Shown in pieces: positions 10,701-17,912 of a stretch of DNA of 64,000 nucleotides. Source of the DNA: Caecitellus pseudoparvulus (Eukaryota; Bigyra: Bicosoecida); the NCBI GenBank assembly GCA_965644315.1, contig CBFFRQ010000056.1, positions 186,001 through 250,000 on the forward strand, in the 5' to 3' direction. Within the stretch, counting starts at the first letter, position 1. Every line of letters begins with the position of its first letter. The position numbers were made by a program, and so were the translations under genes. The notes beneath the pieces were generated by a model. That model searched no databases and was not told the DNA's origin. It was given only the letters and a program-made list of their open reading frames with translations.

Positions 10701-13700
10701 CCCTCGCCATCTCGCACGGCGCCGCCCTCCACATCGCCGACGTCCACCGCCTCGCCATCCCACACGGCGCCGCCCTCCACATCGCCGACGTCCACCGCCT
10801 CGCCATCCCACACGGCGCCGCCCTCCACATCGCCGACGTCCACCGCCTCGCCATCCCACACGGCGCTGCCCTCCACATCGCCGACGTCCACGCCCTCGAC
10901 ATCTCGCACGGCGCTGCCCTCCACATCGCCGACGTCCACGCCCTCGACATCTCGCACGGCGCCGCCCTCCACATCGCCGACGTCCACCGCCCCGCCATCC
11001 CACACGGCGCCGCCCTCCACATCGCCGACGTCCACCGCCTCGCCATCCCACACGGCGCCGCCCTCCACATCGCCGACGTCCACCGCCCCGCCATCCCACA
11101 CGGCGCCGCCCTCCACATCGCCGACGTCCACCGCCTCGCCATCCCACACGGCGCCGCCCTCCACATCGCCGACGTCCACCGCCTCGCCATCCCACACGGC
11201 GCCGCCCTCCACATCGCCGACGTCCACCGCCCCGCCATCCCACACGGCGCCGCCCTCCACATCGCCGACGTCCACCGCCTCGCCATCCCTCACACCGCAA
11301 CCCACAACATCGCCCCTGTCCACGCCCACGCCCTCGGCATCCCACACACCGCAACCCACAACATCGCCAACGCCCACCGCCACGCCATCACACACTTTTA
11401 CACCTTCTCCCTCGCCATCCGAAGCAGCTTGGAGTTTGGAGTGGCGGCCTCCCTCGCAACGTGCGTGCTCGGAGCACGCTGCCTGTGGAGCATCCATTGG
11501 ATGGGACAGCAGTCAAACTGACCAATCAAGTTTTCCTCTTGGTTTAAATCGAAGGCTGACACCTGGTGTGGAGAGCTTCAGTGTTGCGCATTCAACACAT
11601 CCAGACGGCGTCGCTTTCCGCATCCGGTGGGAAACCGCATTCCCGCGGTCCGTTGGTGAGACACGTGTCACATGCAGACACAAGGGAGCTATCGTTCTGG
11701 ACGAGAACTTCGCCCCTGAGGCTGGGGCTACGACACCTTGGATTCACTTCGTGCCACCTCCAGAAGAGCTCGCACCATCTGAGGCAGCGCTGGACCGTCT
11801 GCTGATGGTGCAATGCGACTTGCAAACGCGCGACGCACAAGGACAGCTGGTTGAGTTTGGAAAGCAAAGCCAGCAGACCATTGCTGCGCCAGTGCGTCCC
11901 ATAGCATTTCCTCTTTTCATGGACATTGTCAGGCTGGCTCGCGGCCAGAGCGGCAATTCCATGCACCTCCGCGGGTTGTGGGGCGAGCAGGGCACCCAGG
12001 ATCACTTGCAAGCCACATCAATATCAAGTGGCAGTGAAGCTGCGACTGTGTGGGCCGCTTCCCATGCCCCCCCTCTCTTTGCCACATCCTCTGGCAAAGC
12101 AGCCAGCCTCGCCGAGACCCTCCTTCCAACACAGACGGATACACCCGCCTCGTACTCGATGACTCTCACCGCAACGGGAAACCAGACAGTGTACTTCATT
12201 GCCGACGTCGCACACAGAGGTGGCCTTCCAGGCACATCAACTTCTCCAGTCATGCAGCCGTTCGCTTTTGCTCCCGCCATGCGTGTGTGGCTTGGCTCGG
12301 CGGAGTGCATCGTGGAAGGGGTGAGCTGGAACGGCCTCATCGCGAAAGTGCGCCTGCCTCCGTACGAAAGCCTCTGCTCTTCGCCTGAAGCATGCTTTGG
12401 AGCGGCTGGGTATCGAAGCATTTGGTTGGCCAACCCACCCGTCATCCTCCCATCTTGGCACAGAGCAGTGCGAGTCACCCACGCCACACGCTCCTCAACT
12501 TCGCCAGACGGGTTCATCGGTTCCTCCCATGCGCTGTGGATGGAACATGCACGGATGTGGACACCAACATCAATAAGGGCTATGAATGGAACGCAGGGGG
12601 GCATCGTCAGCTGCGGCCATGCGTGTGCTGGGGTGAGGGCCGCCTCTGGCAGCACGTCCACGGCGCTGTACATCTCTGAGGAGTGCCTTGCCTTCCCTGC
12701 CCCTGGCCCGTGGTGCTTGGACCCAGCATCTGCTGCATCATGTGCATATGGATCAGGGGACTCTTGTGAGCCATGCGGAGAAGGCGCGCTCTGCCCTGGA
12801 GGCCACAGACGGTGGCCGCTGCCTGGATACTGGAGCGCGCAGGAGGCAGGAAGCGTTGTACGCTGCCCGCCACCAGCAGACAGATGCAAAGGCTGGAACA
12901 TGACAAGCCAAACTGTCGCGTGCTCGAATGGCTACACTGGGTTTATGTGCTCAAGGTGCGCTGGAGGCCACTTTCCCACAGCAACAGGCGAATGCGATCC
13001 CTGCCCGATCCGAGACGATCCCGTCCAGGCTTTCATGCAGCCGCTTCTGTACCTTGCCACAGCTGCGCTGGGGATATTCCTGGTCACAGCCGCAATAGTA
13101 TATGTAGTTATTGTCATCTGCTTGCAGGGGGAGCTGGCAGAGGGCATGAAGGCTGCTGGCCGCCTCGTGCTGAGCATGGTTGGCACGCTGCAGATCGTGG
13201 CTCAGGTTGGAAAGGGTGTGCAACCTGGAATGCCGGACATGCTGCTCCAGATGTACTCCATATTGGACCTCGTTCAGCTGGAAACCAGCGGTATCTCGCC
13301 TGCAGCCTGTCTTGCTGGGAGCGTATTCGCACAGGATGTTATCGTCTTCGGCTGCGTCATCTTCGTGTGTTGCGTCGTACTCGGTGCCCTTGCACTGGCG
13401 CGCATTTTCCCCAACAAGAACCTTCCTACCACCATCTCGAAGCGGAGCAAGCTGCCTCTTGGCGCCTTCCTGAAAGCAGGTATTCTTCTGCTGGCGCTGG
13501 CGGTTCCTCAAGTGGCCAACAGAGCAATTGCGATACTGTCCTGCACTCCGCTTCAAATCACCACCTCAACAGGCCAGGGGCAACTTTTCGTGCACTCTGA
13601 GTGGCGCATGCTATCTCAGCCAAGCCAGCTGTGTTTCGACGGCGAACACAGCCTCGCCTTTGGGCTGGCCTTTGTTGCTGTGATCCTGCACCTCGTTGCC

Positions 13701-14822
13701 TTCCCTGTCGCACTTGCGCGCCATGCCCAGCACGAGACGCAGCGGGTGATGGCCGAGGTGAAGGCCAGCATGGAAGCCAGTCGCTTCCACAAGAATCCCT
13801 TGTTGGGCGCCAAGGCAGGCCTGGCCCCAGCTCGCGACCCGCAACAGGCAGAAGATGTGCGCCCGGCACCGCAGGTGGCAAAAGCGGTGACAGAGCAAAC
13901 TCGAAAGCTAAAGAAGCACCGAGCTAGAACCCTGGGGTGCATGCTTCGCACTCTGTGTTGTTCTCAACACATGAGACAACGCGGTGCAGCGCTTATTCGT
14001 GATGCAGAGCGAGGCCTGTCAAAAACCGAAACCGCTTGGGCGCTCACAAATCAGTCCCCTCGCATTCGGAGGACAGCTTCACTTGCGTACATGGCTGCTG
14101 GGGAGTATCAGGCCCGGTACTCCTTCATGCGGTGTGTGGATTGGGCGCTACTGGTCACCTTAGCGCTGCTGATTCACGTTCAGCGTGTGAAAGGAGCAGA
14201 GCTGCCTGTCTGTGTTGGAATTGTCGTTGTGCTGCTGTTTACGGCATGCCTGGTGCTGACTCTCTCTCCAAACCAAGTCGACCAGAAGTGGAAAGAACCT
14301 GTGAAGGTCTGTGCTCTGCTGCTCTCCAGCATTGGGGCAGTGGCCAACTATGTCTTCTCGGCAGAAGGATCAAAGCCTGATCCGGCCGCAGCATCGGCCC
14401 TTGCGTGGATGGTTGTGGTGCTGACACTGCTCCTGCTGGGAAGCTTGCTGGTCGGTTTCTGGTTCTCCATGGTGTGGGCGGCACGCACCTCGCGAGATGC
14501 CCGACTTGCTGCCCTGGATGAAGCGGCAAAGCTGTCCTTCATGTGGACGGCTGGTTCGACAAGCAAGGCACAGAGTGATGCAAAGGCCCAGCCACCGGAC
14601 GTGCCGCGGCAAGCCCTTAAGCGCCTTGGGCAAAAGCAACGTGCATCTATCTCCGCTCCAAAGCGCCCGAGCGCTGCACGAGCAAGCATTGCGTCTGCGT
14701 CTCGGGTGGCACACGCTCCGTTGCTGGCTGCACGGGCTCGCTCAGGAGTGCTGCGACGTGGCAAGCGCCTGCCGCGGGCCATGCAGCAACGGCGCTTGGC
14801 TGGTCGCCAACCCCTAAAGTAG
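7752..14822 (+). CDS. giant receptor-like protein: six C-type lectin domains, STP stalk, Cys-rich module, multi-pass membrane region
   Basis: A single open frame encodes 2356 residues. A signal peptide (Ala/Leu-rich core at residues 9-18) is followed by six tandem C-type lectin-like domains. These begin near residues 67, 215, 364, 521, 663 and 803, each opening with C-x-x-GW or a variant (KSGWLWDGNKFCY, KHGWTWYGDHCW, CPPGWTWSPAGRC) and closing with ...CE. Residues about 976-1216 are a Ser/Thr/Pro stalk coded by a minisatellite. A beta-rich region follows, then a Cys-rich module (CEPCGEGALCPGGHRRW, GYTGFMCSRCAGGHFP) and, from about residue 1760, several transmembrane helices ending in a basic tail. 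The Cys-rich plus multi-TM layout resembles families expanded in algae and other protists. The likely role is cell-surface glycan binding and signalling or adhesion; this is inference. It is unusual in being intronless among intron-bearing genes, although stopless introns cannot be excluded. Confidence 0.8.
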   Translation: MRGRNASTAAALLLLLLLPTPQGEETLTSSMQSSQGAHGLLQRGGSFSRPLGVDGSGTHRRRRTAVTEPCKSGWLWDGNKFCYMVQVRNSQPSLCPDFSRLAAFSNAAELTGFIENVSTHTNWTSEAFTSFTSQKASTSDDTNVFSFLTLPHWRDPIALTPASQGDFSWLLGPGQPSGAGPRTLEVTVDGDLEVDGTKLKDETVLCQMLGGGRPAECKHGWTWYGDHCWKVITLEPHGYADSLFRPRFPGSSTSITDVCYEADPSAHVGGWYSVQDRNSLELLVEEAADGTLVGLSDVFSEGSPQWAAGRPSMAWHGPVHPPGHANNYDRNWAVAQSGGKIKWIGGGESISKVLCEMPAVSIRRNTFCEYGMVPHHGKCFGYLPHAGTVEQLEAACIDHFPDSHLYFPDNEKQAKWVAHFMASGRELVSDSEATAADIHLGALLGAGAPSALLLSSVRLNGEPLVLPNATNPMWAGSFAPLHVYTSGGISLGSSSNPSTGMKLRESSPTSTKRGVCASNHNVRCPRDGNKWVVFGRVCYLAVDTPLSWWDAQDACRAVGGHLAQLDSTTKMWYVSTFLLSPGTDTVWLGGMKIGSSPGVTLFPSMQVTGTPLPLWGFPPSTSGGPCLQATNTTATTLHAGWTLGTDACSKAAPSVCEIDTDAQVACGDTNMASWGGKCYAVETTPRTFNDSVTRCAAKGGALASLESFTEWRWVRKYMFKDLDPPPTGPTGVWVSATRATLDASSPWVWGTGHEVGFNDTNYVPVVVEGTKNYLCGHVSSEDGEISEKDCNTQLPSICEIPLKPRCPPGWTWSPAGRCLSRLGSSVQNFTASNELCSQAGAGGQLAEWRSYYDFLLVDDVVRDAPSWGWLGAREPAKTFAEAFDPPLSWLSGNDVTLGGMQHPATVYGTSGACATGRAPIGVSVYLHHDICTVPASAICQIDANWHKRNSTSLGKADLSSLMSTMWISAGSSSPSASPLPTPTPSPSRTAPPSTSPTSTASPSHTAPPSTSPTSTASPSHTAPPSTSPTSTASPSHTALPSTSPTSTPSTSRTALPSTSPTSTPSTSRTAPPSTSPTSTAPPSHTAPPSTSPTSTASPSHTAPPSTSPTSTAPPSHTAPPSTSPTSTASPSHTAPPSTSPTSTASPSHTAPPSTSPTSTAPPSHTAPPSTSPTSTASPSLTPQPTTSPLSTPTPSASHTPQPTTSPTPTATPSHTFTPSPSPSEAAWSLEWRPPSQRACSEHAACGASIGWDSSQTDQSSFPLGLNRRLTPGVESFSVAHSTHPDGVAFRIRWETAFPRSVGETRVTCRHKGAIVLDENFAPEAGATTPWIHFVPPPEELAPSEAALDRLLMVQCDLQTRDAQGQLVEFGKQSQQTIAAPVRPIAFPLFMDIVRLARGQSGNSMHLRGLWGEQGTQDHLQATSISSGSEAATVWAASHAPPLFATSSGKAASLAETLLPTQTDTPASYSMTLTATGNQTVYFIADVAHRGGLPGTSTSPVMQPFAFAPAMRVWLGSAECIVEGVSWNGLIAKVRLPPYESLCSSPEACFGAAGYRSIWLANPPVILPSWHRAVRVTHATRSSTSPDGFIGSSHALWMEHARMWTPTSIRAMNGTQGGIVSCGHACAGVRAASGSTSTALYISEECLAFPAPGPWCLDPASAASCAYGSGDSCEPCGEGALCPGGHRRWPLPGYWSAQEAGSVVRCPPPADRCKGWNMTSQTVACSNGYTGFMCSRCAGGHFPTATGECDPCPIRDDPVQAFMQPLLYLATAALGIFLVTAAIVYVVIVICLQGELAEGMKAAGRLVLSMVGTLQIVAQVGKGVQPGMPDMLLQMYSILDLVQLETSGISPAACLAGSVFAQDVIVFGCVIFVCCVVLGALALARIFPNKNLPTTISKRSKLPLGAFLKAGILLLALAVPQVANRAIAILSCTPLQITTSTGQGQLFVHSEWRMLSQPSQLCFDGEHSLAFGLAFVAVILHLVAFPVALARHAQHETQRVMAEVKASMEASRFHKNPLLGAKAGLAPARDPQQAEDVRPAPQVAKAVTEQTRKLKKHRARTLGCMLRTLCCSQHMRQRGAALIRDAERGLSKTETAWALTNQSPRIRRTASLAYMAAGEYQARYSFMRCVDWALLVTLALLIHVQRVKGAELPVCVGIVVVLLFTACLVLTLSPNQVDQKWKEPVKVCALLLSSIGAVANYVFSAEGSKPDPAAASALAWMVVVLTLLLLGSLLVGFWFSMVWAARTSRDARLAALDEAAKLSFMWTAGSTSKAQSDAKAQPPDVPRQALKRLGQKQRASISAPKRPSAARASIASASRVAHAPLLAARARSGVLRRGKRLPRAMQQRRLAGRQPLK
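10721..11296 (+). repeat. 48-bp coding minisatellite, about 12 copies
   Basis: Twelve tandem near-identical 48-bp units (starting at 10721 and every 48 bp to 11249) encode a 16-residue Ser/Thr/Pro unit, APPSTSPTSTASPSHT with minor variants (TPSTSRTAL, TAPPSH). The array lies in the stalk of the lectin protein. Because the unit is stop-free in several frames on both strands, the array produces long spurious open frames there. Copy number is likely to vary between strains. Confidence 0.95.
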
Positions 14823-14863
14823 CACTTCAACTTCATGTTTGTCTTGATAATGTGTGTGAAAAT

Positions 14864-16207
14864 TCACTTGCATTCTGCTTTGGCGCCGACAAGTCGGCTT
14901 TGCGCGCAGTGACTCTGCAGCCAGATGTACTCTGACTGCGGAAACTCCTGCGTCGCAAGTTCAACCAAACAGTGGCTCTCCACTGGCGGAGCTGCTGCTC
15001 GACACGCCTCCACCAGCGTGCAGGCTGCGTGCAAAGCGTCAGGATCTGCGATGCCGCCCTGGTCCAATACAGCTGCCCTAACTGAAGCACAGCCTGGAAC
15101 TTGAAGGCTGCACACCAACGCACATGCCACATTCACTGTGCGCAGCCTGTGCGTTGCGCGCAGCAAGCTCAGGATGTCCACGAGCGTGTACGCTTCGAGC
15201 TGCAGCGAGTCCAGTGCAGCCCTGGACAGGGACGGCCCGCCCTCCGCCTCATGCAGCCAGTGAGCCGCGTGCAAAACTACTGAGACGTATTCAAACAAGC
15301 TATGGGGGTGGATCTTCCAATCCAGGGCCGAGATGACGTGCGCCTCCGCAGCAAAGAGCCCCGTGCAATCTCGGCCCGTGAATCCCAAGACCACTCTGTC
15401 TGGAACTGGTGGCGCAGCGGCCACGGCAGACACGGTTTCAACGTGGGCATCGTCGCCTTGAGAGGATGCAAATGACCCTCCGCTTGATGGGGTACCAGCG
15501 GCGCCAGCAGCGCCAGCAGCAACGGGACTGCTGGCCGTCGGGACGGCTGCCTGAGCTGAGTCGCTGGCGAGCTGCACTACGCTCGGGGCGGGCATCACCT
15601 CGCAGTAATCCGTAACGGGGGGCGGGTACAGCTCCTGCGGTGCAGCGGGGGTTTGTGTGTGGCGGTGGCTCTGGGTGGCATGCGCGTGCCCTGCACGCAC
15701 CAGCATCTTGCAGGCAATGTGCAGGCAGGCACAGGCAAGCCCGTGCAGGCCGAAGCGGTTGGCGGTGCTCAGTGGTGTCTGTGAGGAGGGTTCATGCAGA
15801 GCTGATGAACAAATTGCCAACACATTGGGCTTTCGCGGCTGGTGGGGCGGCGCGCTCACCTGCTTGAGCGTGCAGACCAGCAGCGTGATGGCATTGTGGC
15901 ACGTGGCTCGGTACAGGCGCATGTGACGGCCCAGTTCCATGGTCCAGTCCACGATATCCTTGAAGATGCTCTCCGGGAGGGCTTCAAAAGCGCTGCTGCC
16001 ATCGGGAAGGCAGGACGGTTGGTCTCCCAAAGTGTGTGCTCTGTGCAGCTCTTCAAATGCTCGGGCGCGCAAGTCCGCGGCAGCGCGTCTGGCACCAAGA
16101 GAGCCCAGAGCACCTTTCCTCCGAGCTTTCCTGCATTCTTGGCTCAGTGGCTGTCCTCTGGCTTCGCTGAGAGCGCTGGGGGTCTCCCTGCGGCGCTTCT
16201 GGCTCAT
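14864..16207 (-). CDS. cyclin-box protein
   Basis: Three exons are inferred, 16207-15860, 15778-15701 and 15634-14864, giving about 398 residues. Both introns (81 and 66 nt) are multiples of three without stops, so the unspliced frame stays open. Splicing restores the cyclin fold: IVDWTMELGRHMRLYRATC, then CHNAITLLVCTLKQTPLST, then ACLHIACKMLELYPPPVTDY. This matches the cyclin pattern of a W-helix, 'll..yl', 'la.a...iAcK.e', then 'pp.v.d'. After a 100-residue Ala/Ser linker comes VISALDWKIHPHSLFEYV, the typical 'E..il..L.w.l..pt' helix. The subfamily (cell-cycle, transcriptional or PHO80-like) is not clear, and a partner CDK is only inferred. It is convergent with the lectin gene (41 bp apart). 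A recurrent motif copy sits 24-39 bp upstream of the ATG. Confidence 0.75.
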   Translation of the reverse strand: MSQKRRRETPSALSEARGQPLSQECRKARRKGALGSLGARRAAADLRARAFEELHRAHTLGDQPSCLPDGSSAFEALPESIFKDIVDWTMELGRHMRLYRATCHNAITLLVCTLKQVSAPPHQPRKPNVLAICSSALHEPSSQTPLSTANRFGLHGLACACLHIACKMLVRAGHAHATQSHRHTQTPAAPQELYPPPVTDYCEVMPAPSVVQLASDSAQAAVPTASSPVAAGAAGAAGTPSSGGSFASSQGDDAHVETVSAVAAAPPVPDRVVLGFTGRDCTGLFAAEAHVISALDWKIHPHSLFEYVSVVLHAAHWLHEAEGGPSLSRAALDSLQLEAYTLVDILSLLRATHRLRTVNVACALVCSLQVPGCASVRAAVLDQGGIADPDALHAACTLVEACRAAAPPVESHCLVELATQEFPQSEYIWLQSHCAQSRLVGAKAECK

Positions 16208-16562
16208 GAGAACGAGTTGGCGTGTGCAGCCGCATCAAGTTCCGCAGCCACACTGCCAAGGCCGCTGCCTCCTCTGGACAGCAGGCACTGCAGACAGACA
16301 TGCAGCAGGGGGGCAGAAACAAACAAGACAAGTGTGGCCCCCGGTAATTTGGGTTCACTGCGACTCTGTGGGCGCCTTGCAGAGTGCACTGTGAAGGGCA
16401 GACACGCCGCAGGGTGTCTCGTTCACCAACCTGACCCATACAAGCGACAAGCGAGCACAGATGGCTGAGACTGCCGCACCAGCACACCAGAGGGGCGTGG
16501 GGCGCTTCAGCACGGCAGCTCCCAAACACGGCGCTCAGCAACAGGGGGTGCATTCAGCTGCC
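16208..16562. promoter_or_regulatory. cyclin promoter / SAR1 3' region
   Basis: This 355-bp gap between the cyclin start and the SAR1 stop, both on the minus strand, contains the recurrent motif at 16231-16246. I see no gene in it. Confidence 0.4.
16231..16246 (-). promoter_or_regulatory. recurrent start-proximal motif, copy 4
   Basis: On the minus strand it reads TGCGGAACTTGATGCG, 24-39 bp upstream of the cyclin start codon and in the sense orientation. Confidence 0.4.
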
Positions 16563-17415
16563 TCACATGAAGTTCATGAGCCAGGCCAGGCCCTTGTCGT
16601 AGCCCCACTTCTTGACCACGGAGCACATGTACAGCTCCAGGGGGCGCACGCCCTCCACCCGGCTGGTGGCCTCCTTGCCTGTCGTCTGCGTCAGCCCCAG
16701 CATGGCGCGCAGCTCCTGCTCGCGGTACGCGTCGCGCTTGTCTGCCTTGTTGCCCAGCACTAGGAAGGGCACGTTCATCAGCGAGGGCGTGTTCAGCAAC
16801 TCCTGTGAAAGGTAACGAAACGACTGGGTGCAGCAGCTGCGCCAATGGTGGCTCAGGGAGCGGGGCAGCAGCAAGCTGTACGCCCGCACCACTGCAGCGC
16901 ACACGTGGAAGCGCCGTGCCACGCACATCAAGCTCCTTCTTCGACTCTGGGATGCGCTCCTGGTCCGCAGCGTCCACGATGTAGATCACAGCATCCACTT
17001 CGTCGAAGTAAGTGGGCCACACCTTGCGAGCTGTGGTGTGAGGGGGCGGGGGGCCGACAACCAGTGATGTGCGTTGCCGCGTGCGGAACTTCCTGTGGGC
17101 CTGCCGCCACGCACCAGTCTCGTGGCCCCCCAAGTCGTGAGCAGTGCACACGACGCTGCCGATCTGCAACTCTTCCTTGCCTGCAGAGAGAGGGGGAGAC
17201 AGGCCATGCAGGCGGTCGGCGGCGAAGGCGGCACGCAGACCAGTCGTACCGGCATGAATGGTGCCCTCGAACTGCTTCAGCTTGTCAGACTTGAGCATGT
17301 GCAGCATGGTGGTCTTGCCGGCATTGTCCAGGCCCGGGAAGAGGATCTTGGCCTCCTTTGACCAGATGCCCATGTAGGCCAAGATCTCCGTGAACCAGTC
17401 CCAAACGGCGGCCAT
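16563..17415 (-). CDS. SAR1: Sar1-type small GTPase (COPII coat assembly)
   Basis: Four exons, 17415-17250, 17180-17115, 17030-16927 and 16802-16563, are joined across introns of 69, 84 and 124 nt, giving 191 residues, the usual SAR1 length. Visible motifs are an N-terminal amphipathic start (MAAVWDWFTEILAYMGIW), P-loop GLDNAGKTTMLHML, switch II DLGGHETARKVW, NKAD (usually NKID or NKxD), and the SAR1-specific C-terminus VEGVRPLELYMCSVVKKWGY. SAR1 recruits Sec23/24 and Sec13/31 at ER exit sites. Switch I is odd: after splicing it reads TIHAGKEELQIG where the family has HPTSEEL, so the Mg-coordinating Thr is missing. A second phase-compatible donor, 9 nt later in the same intron, would give HAGTTGKEEL and restore a Thr. 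Splice choice therefore needs transcript data. Confidence 0.85.
17082..17093 (+). promoter_or_regulatory. weak recurrent motif in SAR1 intron 2
   Basis: TGCGGAACTTCC lies antisense in SAR1 intron 2. It shares only the TGCGGAA core and is the weakest member of the set; it may be chance. Confidence 0.2.
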
Positions 17416-17428
17416 GGCTGTGAGGATG

Positions 17429-17440
17429 TGCGGAAATCGA
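17429..17440 (+). promoter_or_regulatory. recurrent start-proximal motif, copy 5
   Basis: TGCGGAAATCGA lies 14 bp upstream of the SAR1 start codon, antisense to SAR1. Confidence 0.45.
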
Positions 17441-17892
17441 AGACCACTGAAGCGCCAACAGCTACCGGGCAGCAACAAAGGAGACAGCCGGGGGTGGTGA
17501 CGTGCGATGTGTTTTGTTGTGGCCGCCGCGACCTCAGGCTCTGACCTTGTCCTGTCCAAAGCGCCCCCACAGGTTGCCCAGCTTCACTTGTGTTGGCGCA
17601 GAGGGCCACATAAATGCTGCATGCACACAACCGACCAAAGGACGTGCTCACATCGCCTCGCGCAGCCATCCCCCCCTGCCTTCTTGAGCTGTGCCACGCA
17701 GCGCCCCCATGCGAAGTGGGACAGTTTGCCACTTGGGCACTGTCTCGCACTGCTTCGCTCGTGTACCGCCGGAAGAATTGACGAATGTGCATATCAGCAT
17801 AAGGGCCTGAACTGTACCGCCAAGTAGCATCACATTCCCTGCATCCTGAATTCTCTACCGCCCGAGGAAGGCTGGTTGGGGCGGTGCTTTGC

Positions 17893-17903
17893 TGCGGAAA
17901 TTG
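17893..17903 (+). promoter_or_regulatory. recurrent start-proximal motif, copy 6
   Basis: TGCGGAAATTG followed by GTTCGG ends 9 bp before the Kelch-BTB ATG, in the sense orientation. The extended sequence ATTGGTTC is shared with the copy at 54894. Confidence 0.5.
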
Positions 17904-17912
17904 GTTCGGAGC

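Larger units (their letters stand above)
17416..17912. promoter_or_regulatory. shared promoter of SAR1(-) and Kelch-BTB(+)
   Basis: This 497-bp gap between divergent start codons has a recurrent motif copy close to each gene: 17429-17440 beside SAR1 and 17893-17903 beside the Kelch gene. The middle holds no other recognisable element. Confidence 0.5.

Noticed and set aside
10532-11547. Long open frames in other frames and on the antisense strand over the lectin stalk
   Set aside because: They come from a stop-free 48-bp repeat; their composition is pure repeat and the sense frame is the one continuous with the lectin domains.
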